A program made the position numbers and the translations under genes. The notes under the pieces are model-generated. The model was not told the DNA's origin and searched no databases. It worked only from the letters and a program-made list of their open reading frames with translations. This document shows positions 1-5,326 of a DNA stretch of 17,270 nucleotides, in pieces. The stretch is from NCBI GenBank assembly GCA_007280315.1, contig QYQC01000182.1, forward strand, positions 1 through 17,270, read 5' to 3'. The stretch comes from Betaproteobacteria bacterium (lineage in GTDB: Bacteria; Pseudomonadota; Gammaproteobacteria; Burkholderiales; SG8-39). How positions within the stretch are numbered: position 1 is the first letter of the stretch; each line of letters starts with the position of its first letter.

Positions 1-1448
1 CCGCGATTGCGACGGCTGTCGTCGCGGCAATGGGTGCGGGTGTGTTCACCGCCGGTCACTGGTTTCCGCAGGAGGCAAGCGCCGCCGCACCGCTCACCGC
101 GTCAAGCAGATTGACAGCGAATGCGCCGCTTCCCGACTTCACCGGCATCGTCGAGCGCAACGGTCCTGCCGTAGTCAACATCAGCGTCACCCATGCCGGC
201 AAGACTGCGGCGAATATGCCCCAGTTCAAAGGCCTGGACCCGGACAGCCCGTTCTATGAATTTTTCCGCCAGTTCCGCGGCGCCGTGCCGCATGGCGGTC
301 AGCCGGATCGCGGAATCGAGCACGGCCAGGGATCCGGCTTCATCGTAAGTTCAGACGGCGTCATTCTGACCAACGCCCATGTCATCGCCGACGCCAGCGA
401 GGTCACCGTGAAGCTGACGGACCGGCGCGAGTATCGCGCCAAGGTCATCGGCAGCGACAAGCCTAGCGACGTCGCCGTGCTGAAGATCGATGCAACCGGT
501 CTGCCCACGGTGAAAATCGGCAGCAGCGCGAGCGAGAAGGTCGGCGAATGGGTGCTGGCCATCGGGTCGCCGTTCGGCTTCGAGAATTCGGTGACCTCGG
601 GCATAGTCAGCGCGAAATCACGATCGCTGCCAGATGGCACCTATATCCCCTTTATCCAGACTGACGTGGCGGTCAACCCAGGTAATTCCGGCGGACCGCT
701 GTTCAACATGAAGGGCGAGGTAATCGGCATCAATGCCCAGATTTTCACCCATAGCGGCGGCTATCAGGGTCTGTCGTTCGCGGTCCCGATCGACCTCGCA
801 GTCAAGGTCAAGGACCAGCTGCAGCAATTCGGCAAAGTCAGCCGCGGCCGCATTGGCGTAACCATCCAGGAAGTCAATCAGCAGCTGGCCGACTCGTTCG
901 GACTTAAGACGCCTGGGGGCGCCCTGGTTGCCTCGGTCGAGGAAAATGGCCCGGCCGCCAAAGCGGGCGTCAAAGCCGGTGATGTCATCCTGAAGTTCAA
1001 CGGGCATGTGATAGCGCGCTCCTCCGAACTGCCGGGCGAAGTTGCCGACATCAAGCCCGGCGCCAAAGCCACCTTGGAAATATCACGCAATGGATCGTCG
1101 AAGGAAATCGAAGTCACGGTCGGCGAGCTCAAAGGCGCGAAACTGGCGTCAGCCGATACGCCGAATCAGGAGCATGGCCGCCTCGGGCTGGACGTGCGTC
1201 CGCTCAATCCTGACGAGCGCGCGCAGGCTGGCGCGAAAGGGCTGGTAGTGGAACAAGCGAGCGGCCCGGCCGCGCGCGCCGGAATTCAACCCGGCGATCT
1301 GCTCCTGGCAGTCAACGGAACGCCGATCCAGTCAGTCGCACAGTTGCGGGCGCTGGTGGAAAAGTCCGGCAACACCATGGCCCTGCTGATCCAGCGCAAT
1401 GACGGGACGATATTCGTTCCTGTCGACCTAAGTCACAAGCAGGGTTGA
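1..1448 (+). CDS. Do/HtrA (DegP/MucD-like) periplasmic serine endoprotease, 5' end cut by window
   Basis: A periplasmic protease that degrades or refolds misfolded envelope proteins. The frame is open to the first base and the residues before the first ATG at 30 belong to a hydrophobic segment, so the true start is upstream of the window. Numbered from that ATG, the export/anchor segment ends near residue 12. The chymotrypsin-like domain covers about 35-260 with the triad His117 (TNAHV), Asp147 (SDVAVLKID) and Ser220 (GNSGGP). PDZ1 spans about 270-365 and PDZ2 about 385-470, each with a GPAA.AG..GD-type carboxylate-binding turn. The protein is complete at the C terminus, and two PDZ domains are typical of DegP/DegQ/MucD. 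No rpoE, mucB or lepA neighbour is visible to decide between those names, so no symbol is given. No clear terminator follows the stop. The family call is near certain; the subfamily is not. Confidence 0.95.
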   Translation, partial: AIATAVVAAMGAGVFTAGHWFPQEASAAAPLTASSRLTANAPLPDFTGIVERNGPAVVNISVTHAGKTAANMPQFKGLDPDSPFYEFFRQFRGAVPHGGQPDRGIEHGQGSGFIVSSDGVILTNAHVIADASEVTVKLTDRREYRAKVIGSDKPSDVAVLKIDATGLPTVKIGSSASEKVGEWVLAIGSPFGFENSVTSGIVSAKSRSLPDGTYIPFIQTDVAVNPGNSGGPLFNMKGEVIGINAQIFTHSGGYQGLSFAVPIDLAVKVKDQLQQFGKVSRGRIGVTIQEVNQQLADSFGLKTPGGALVASVEENGPAAKAGVKAGDVILKFNGHVIARSSELPGEVADIKPGAKATLEISRNGSSKEIEVTVGELKGAKLASADTPNQEHGRLGLDVRPLNPDERAQAGAKGLVVEQASGPAARAGIQPGDLLLAVNGTPIQSVAQLRALVEKSGNTMALLIQRNDGTIFVPVDLSHKQG

Positions 1449-1452
1449 TGCG

Positions 1453-1935
1453 ATGCCACCACGACCGAAGTTTTTGCGGCGTCTAAATCTGGTACGGGGC
1501 CGTGGCGATGAGCGAGTCGGCAGCAGCCCCTCCGGCGGCGATGGCATCGCTTCGGCGCCGCGGCGCAGCCCACCGCAGTCAGCGTTCAGGGCCGCCGGCA
1601 GCGCCGCAGCGGCCCTCGTGGCCGTTGCCTGCGCATTCGGCCCGATGCAGGACCAGTCGGTCACGCGCGATGCCGCCACCGGCGACGGCATTGATACCTC
1701 GCGCAGTACGATGGACAACTTCCTGAGCGAATCCAGACGATACCTGGGACTGTAGGCAGCTTATTGGGCGCAGCTTACCGAATGGTTGTGGCGCGTCGCG
1801 AACGCCGATGGGACAATAGACAAGTACGAGGAGCGGCTGGTGCGCAAGCTCGCCACTCTGCTCTATGTTCACCATACCGATTTCATATTGGCCAAGCACC
1901 GGGTGCAGGCGAATTTTTCAATCGCACCCGGCTAG
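1453..1935 (+). pseudogene. Decayed TerB-family gene with an in-frame stop
   Basis: After a TAG at 1753-1755 the same frame continues from 1756 to a TAG at 1933-1935 and reads as the C-terminal part of a TerB-like (tellurite-resistance B / COG4103) protein: LWRVANADGTIDKYEERLV, then RKLATLLYV, DFI and AKHRVQ. This is the usual second helical half with its ADG..D..EE..L.RK..LL signature. No start codon with a ribosome site precedes this half. Upstream, the same frame runs from an ATG at 1453. Together the two halves make about 160 codons, close to the family's usual 150. The upstream 100 residues (rich in Ala, Pro, Ser and Arg) resemble TerB only faintly, around AAAALVAVACA and just before the stop (NFLSESRRYLGL). 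The downstream match is convincing; treating 1453-1755 as the worn N-terminal half is inference. It could instead be unrelated intergenic DNA. A sequencing error at the TAG would not by itself restore a good N terminus. Confidence 0.55.
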
Positions 1936-1936
1936 A

Positions 1937-1943
1937 AAAGGAA
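1937..1943 (+). promoter_or_regulatory. Ribosome binding site of gnd
   Basis: AAAGGAA lies 7 bases before the ATG at 1951 and fixes that ATG as the start. It sits immediately after the stop of the TerB relic. Confidence 0.6.
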
Positions 1944-1950
1944 ACTAAGG

Positions 1951-2973
1951 ATGCAACTCGGAATGATCGGCCTGGGACGCATGGGCGCAAGTCTGGTGCG
2001 GCGCTTGGCCAAGGATGGACACAAGTGCGTGGTCTACGACGTGAGCCCGGCCGCGGTGAAACGACTCTCGGGACACGGCATCCGGGGCTCGGCCTCGATC
2101 GACGAGCTGGTGGCGAAGCTGGCGAAACCGCGCGCAGTCTGGGTGATGGTTCCGGCCGGCGTAACCGGCAAGACCGTCGATCGACTGGCCGCGTGCATGG
2201 ACGCGGGGGACATCATCATCGACGGTGGCAACAGCTATTATCGCGACGACATCGCGAGAGCGAAAACGCTCAAGGCAAAAGGCATCCATTACGTCGACTG
2301 CGGCACCAGCGGCGGCGTATTCGGCCTGGAACGCGGCTACTGCCTGATGATCGGTGGAGAGCAAAGGATCGTCGCCCACCTGGACCCGATATTCAGGGGC
2401 ATCGCGCCAGGGGTAGAAGCCGCGACGCGCACGAAGGGCAGGAAGGGTGCCGCAGGCACCGCCGAGCACGGCTATCTGCATTGCGGCCCGACCGGCGCCG
2501 GCCACTTCGTCAAGATGGTCCACAACGGCATCGAGTACGGCATCATGGCGGCCTACGCCGAAGGGCTGAACATCCTGCACAACGCCAATGCAGGCAAGCG
2601 CTCGCGCGTAGCCGATGCCGAAACCGCGCCACTGCGCCATCCGCAGTATTACCAATACGACCTGGACCTGAGTGAAATCGCGGAACTCTGGCGCCGCGGC
2701 AGCGTGATCGGCTCGTGGTTGCTCGACCTTACCGCCGCCTCGCTGCTCGAGAGCCCTGATCTGAAGGGTTATGCAGGCCGCGTGTCGGACTCGGGCGAAG
2801 GGCGGTGGACAATAGAGGCCGCGATCGACGAAGCTGTGCCGGCCCCGGTACTCAGCGCTGCATTGTTCGAGCGTTTCAGCTCGCGCGGCGGGGCGGAATT
2901 TGGCAACCGGGTGTTGTCTGCGATGCGCAAGCAATTCGGCGGGCATGACGAGAAGAAGAAAGGAAAGCACTGA
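1951..2973 (+). CDS. gnd: 6-phosphogluconate dehydrogenase (decarboxylating), short form
   Basis: Oxidises and decarboxylates 6-phosphogluconate to ribulose 5-phosphate in the cytoplasm, the second dehydrogenase step of the oxidative pentose phosphate pathway. The 340-residue length fits the short GndA/YqeC-type enzymes rather than the 470-residue E. coli type. An N-terminal Rossmann fold carries GLGRMG at 7-12. The substrate loop DGGNSYYRDD is at 91-100, followed by CGTSGGVFGLERGY at 117-130. The catalytic stretch GHFVKMVHNGIEYG holds the expected Lys188 and Glu195. The all-helical C-terminal domain (about 180-330) includes RVSDSGEGRWT and looks complete. The coding sequence ends at 2973 and the next start, that of the broken zwf, is one base further on, so the two were an operon. 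Cofactor preference (NAD or NADP) cannot be decided by eye. No inactivating change was seen. Confidence 0.95.
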   Translation: MQLGMIGLGRMGASLVRRLAKDGHKCVVYDVSPAAVKRLSGHGIRGSASIDELVAKLAKPRAVWVMVPAGVTGKTVDRLAACMDAGDIIIDGGNSYYRDDIARAKTLKAKGIHYVDCGTSGGVFGLERGYCLMIGGEQRIVAHLDPIFRGIAPGVEAATRTKGRKGAAGTAEHGYLHCGPTGAGHFVKMVHNGIEYGIMAAYAEGLNILHNANAGKRSRVADAETAPLRHPQYYQYDLDLSEIAELWRRGSVIGSWLLDLTAASLLESPDLKGYAGRVSDSGEGRWTIEAAIDEAVPAPVLSAALFERFSSRGGAEFGNRVLSAMRKQFGGHDEKKKGKH

Positions 2974-2974
2974 G

Positions 2975-3335
2975 ATGGACGGCATTGATCGCGGTGCGGC
3001 AAAGTCGGATGCGCTGGTCCTGTTCGGCGTCACCGGCGATCTAGCGCATAAAATGATTTTTCCAACGCTCTATTCGCTGGTGAAGCAAGGCATACTCGAC
3101 GTCCCGGTCGTCGGCGTCGCCTCTTCGAAGTGGAGCCTGGCGTGGCGAAGCAATCCGACGTCGAGACCTTCTGCGCTCTGCGGCTGCACACCGACTCCTT
3201 GCGCTGGGACGGCGTTCCCTGGTATTTGCGCTCCGGCAAGTATCTGGCGGAAACCGCTGCCGAAGTGATCGTCCATTTGAAGCCACCGTCGCCCTCGCCG
3301 TGCGCGTCAAGCGCGCAGGCGGCGCGTTCGTCGAT
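2975..3335 (+). pseudogene. zwf: Remnant of glucose-6-phosphate 1-dehydrogenase in three frames
   Basis: Three pieces of Zwf survive, each in a different forward frame. Piece 1 starts at the ATG at 2975, preceded by AGGAAAG at 2961-2967, and gives the N-terminal nucleotide-binding part: LVLFGVTGDLAHKMIFPTLY, then VVGVASSKWS, ending near 3140. Piece 2 (about 3126-3285) reads EPGVAKQSDVETFCALRLH and GVPWYLRSGKYLAETAAEV, a segment that lies about 300 residues into a normal Zwf. Piece 3 (about 3279-3335) reads EATVALAVRVKRAGGAFV, matching a later beta strand of the C-terminal domain. Roughly 240 codons, including the substrate-binding and catalytic core, are gone between pieces 1 and 2, about 20 more between pieces 2 and 3, and the C-terminal end is missing. 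The normal protein has 450-500 residues, so no active enzyme can be made. Assignment of pieces 1 and 2 is secure; piece 3 is probable. Nothing recognisable lies between here and 3421. Confidence 0.88.
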
Positions 3336-3421
3336 GCGCTGGTGCCGCGCTACGGGGGCGATTGCCGACACGAGACTGCCGCAGTGAACAAAACGCCATC
3401 AATCAACAGCCGGGTGCGTAT

Positions 3422-4129
3422 ATGAAAATACTTGCAATCGATGTCGGCGGCTCGCACGTCAAGTTCGCGGCTACAACGCACAACAGCCCGTCCCGATTCG
3501 AGTCGGGACCGAAAATGACACCTGGCCAGATGGTGAAAAAAATATTGAAAGCCACCAAGGGCTGGCGCTACGACGCGGTCTCGATCGGCTATCCCGGCGT
3601 GGTCAGGCACGGCAGTATTGCGCGCGACCCGTACAACCTGGGTTCGGGCTGGGTCGGCTTCGATTTCAGCGCGGCGCTGGGGCGACCGGTAAAGCTCGTC
3701 AACGATGCGGCAATGCAGGCGCTCGGCGACTACGCCGGAGGAACGATGCTGTTTCTCGGACTCGGCACGGGTCTGGGATCGGCACTCATCGTCGATGGCG
3801 TCATCGCCGCGATGGAACTCGGACATCTGCACTACGCGCATGGCCGCAACTATGAAGACTATGTTGGTGCGCAGGGTCGGGCGCGGCTGGGCAACAAGAA
3901 ATGGCGTCGCAAGGTCAGCGATGTCGTCGAGGATTTCCGCAAGGCATTGTTGCCCGATTACATCGTGATCGGCGGCGGCAACGCCGTGAGACTCAAGCGC
4001 CTGCCGCCGCAGACGCACCTCGGCAACAACGACTTCGCGTTCCTGGGCGGCTTTCGTCTTTGGGACCGCGCATACCAGCATGCCGAACGGCCGGTCAAAG
4101 GCGGCTCACACCCCGCAATCCCGGAGTGA
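3422..4129 (+). CDS. ppgK: Polyphosphate glucokinase (ROK family)
   Basis: Phosphorylates glucose to glucose 6-phosphate in the cytoplasm, in this family with polyphosphate and often ATP as donor. The product has 235 residues. The N-terminal phosphate-binding motif is DVGGSHVKFA at 7-16. VNDAAMQALGDYAGG at 93-107 holds the catalytic Asp95. FLGLGTGLGSALIVDG at 111-126 is the second phosphate motif. MELGHLHY at 131-138 is followed by YEDYVGAQGRARLGNKKWRR, wording typical of PpgK. The CxCGxxGC zinc motif of ordinary ROK glucokinases is absent, as expected for PpgK. The ATG at 3422 is chosen because the family begins with MxILAIDVGG; the frame is open from 3362 but those extra residues match nothing. 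The ribosome site is poor, so translation may once have depended on the upstream zwf. The gene ends 13 bases from a convergent gene. Donor specificity cannot be read from the sequence. Confidence 0.9.
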   Translation: MKILAIDVGGSHVKFAATTHNSPSRFESGPKMTPGQMVKKILKATKGWRYDAVSIGYPGVVRHGSIARDPYNLGSGWVGFDFSAALGRPVKLVNDAAMQALGDYAGGTMLFLGLGTGLGSALIVDGVIAAMELGHLHYAHGRNYEDYVGAQGRARLGNKKWRRKVSDVVEDFRKALLPDYIVIGGGNAVRLKRLPPQTHLGNNDFAFLGGFRLWDRAYQHAERPVKGGSHPAIPE

Positions 4130-4142
4130 TTCCCGCATTCCG

Positions 4143-5246
4143 TCAGGTCTGCGCCTTGACGTCGAGCTGGCGTCCCTTGCGCCCGCCGCCCACCAGCTTC
4201 ACTTCGGCGATGGTGCCTGCCACCAGCAGCTTCGCCATATCGATGGCGCGCTCAACCAGCGCCTCACTGCCTTCGTGCAGTGTCTTGCTCTGCTCGACAT
4301 AGCGCGTATTGTTTTCCATGTCCTCGGCGCTCCAGCCGCGCGAATGCGCGATATACGGAAACTGCGGGAACTGGCAGCCGACCTCGGCAAAAAACCCGAG
4401 CATGGTTCCGGCGACCGCCTGAACATTGTCCTGTCCACCGGTGATGATGAACGCCGCCGCCTTGTTCTTGAGCAGCTGGCGGTTGGCGATGGTCTCCTGG
4501 TTCTGGATGCAATTCATGCGTTCGACCATCTTGAAATACAGGCTGCTGGCCACGCCCCAGCGGATGGGCGTCGAAACCAGGATCACGTCCGCCCAGTGCA
4601 CCACCGCCTCGTACACGCGGTCGAGCTCGTCGGCCGGATCCATCTGCGTGATCGAGCATGGCCAGGTGCAGGCGCGCGCGCTTTTCGAGTAATAGCCTTC
4701 GCAGGCGCGAAAGTTGAGCTTGCGCAGATAGATGATTTCCGCATCGCAGGCGCGCGTCCTCGCGTGCGCAATCGCGGTCTCGAGCAACGCATCGGAGGTG
4801 CTGTACCGCGGGTGCTGCGGGTGCATCACCGTGGTCGAAATGCCGATGATGCGGATCGGCCCGGGCGCGCGCACCACCGGCCGCGCCAGCGGGTGCGGAG
4901 CATGCGGCTTCTTCGTGCGCGGCGTTGCCGCGCCGATATCGACGAGCACGCGTCCGCCCTCTATCTTTACCGGGTAGGTCGGAACACGGTCTTCCTCGAA
5001 CCCGGGCTCGCCCATGCCGGTGCGGCAATGAAATTTCCAGAAATGCCAGGGGCAGGTCACGTAGTCACCGTCCAGCCAACCCTCGCCGAGCGGGCCGCCC
5101 ACATGGTTGCAGCCGCCGGAAATGGCGCTGAACTGCCCGTCGCGATAACACAGCGCGATTCGTGTTCGCCTGGCGCTGACCTGCTGCAGCTCGCGTTGCG
5201 CGAGCGCGTCCGCGGCTCCGATGTCTACCCATTCATTGGCTGGCAT
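4143..5246 (-). CDS. Fused Rieske [2Fe-2S] / flavodoxin-like NAD(P)H:FMN reductase protein
   Basis: A 367-residue two-domain redox protein with no signal peptide, so probably cytoplasmic. Residues 5-105 form a Rieske-type ferredoxin domain: CNHVGGPL gives Cys46 and His48, CPWHFWKF gives Cys65 and His68, the complete C-x-H...C-x2-H cluster ligand set. A Pro/Arg/His-rich linker (about 108-130) leads to a flavodoxin-like FMN reductase fold from 131 to about 345, with the phosphate-loop region GISTTVMHP at 135-143 and STPIRWGVASSLYFKMVERM at 225-244. Cys182, Cys193 and Cys197 lie where iron-sulfur flavoproteins carry extra cluster cysteines, but the spacing is not the classic one. The likely job is electron transfer from a nicotinamide cofactor through FMN to the Rieske cluster or the reverse; substrate and partner are unknown. 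The start is fixed by AGGAGG seven bases upstream. It lies 80 bases downstream of the DUF349 gene on the same strand. Domain calls are firm; the physiological role is not. Confidence 0.88.
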   Translation of the reverse strand: MPANEWVDIGAADALAQRELQQVSARRTRIALCYRDGQFSAISGGCNHVGGPLGEGWLDGDYVTCPWHFWKFHCRTGMGEPGFEEDRVPTYPVKIEGGRVLVDIGAATPRTKKPHAPHPLARPVVRAPGPIRIIGISTTVMHPQHPRYSTSDALLETAIAHARTRACDAEIIYLRKLNFRACEGYYSKSARACTWPCSITQMDPADELDRVYEAVVHWADVILVSTPIRWGVASSLYFKMVERMNCIQNQETIANRQLLKNKAAAFIITGGQDNVQAVAGTMLGFFAEVGCQFPQFPYIAHSRGWSAEDMENNTRYVEQSKTLHEGSEALVERAIDMAKLLVAGTIAEVKLVGGGRKGRQLDVKAQT

Positions 5247-5250
5247 GAGA

Positions 5251-5256
5251 CCTCCT
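5251..5256 (-). promoter_or_regulatory. Ribosome binding site of the Rieske-flavodoxin fusion
   Basis: Reads AGGAGG on the minus strand, four bases short of the ATG at 5246. It decides the start and puts the complete Rieske domain in the product. Confidence 0.65.
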
Positions 5257-5301
5257 GCGTTGCGAACACCGCGCAGCCGCCTGGCTCTGCGGATGTACTC
5301 A

Positions 5302-5321
5302 CCGGAACCGCAATTTTCCGG
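5302..5321 (-). terminator. Small hairpin just after the DUF349 stop codon
   Basis: CCGGAA at 5302-5307 and TTCCGG at 5316-5321 are perfect inverted copies around an 8-base loop, 5 bases past the stop of the DUF349 gene. There is no run of T, so it is a weak terminator or an mRNA-processing or stabilising hairpin at most. A six-base stem can also arise by chance. Confidence 0.25.
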
Positions 5322-5326
5322 GAACC

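Noticed and set aside
1945..3033. 362-codon minus-strand and 303-codon + strand open frames over gnd
   Set aside because: The gnd frame carries the full 6PGDH motif series; the others are Arg/His-rich shadows.
3362..3421. Longer ppgK start
   Set aside because: The added residues belong to the zwf remnant region and precede the conserved first strand MKILAIDVGG.
5269..5285. GC-rich inverted repeat (CGCAGCC / GGCTCTGCG) between the DUF349 and Rieske genes
   Set aside because: The stem needs a bulge and has no T run; too weak to call as a terminator.
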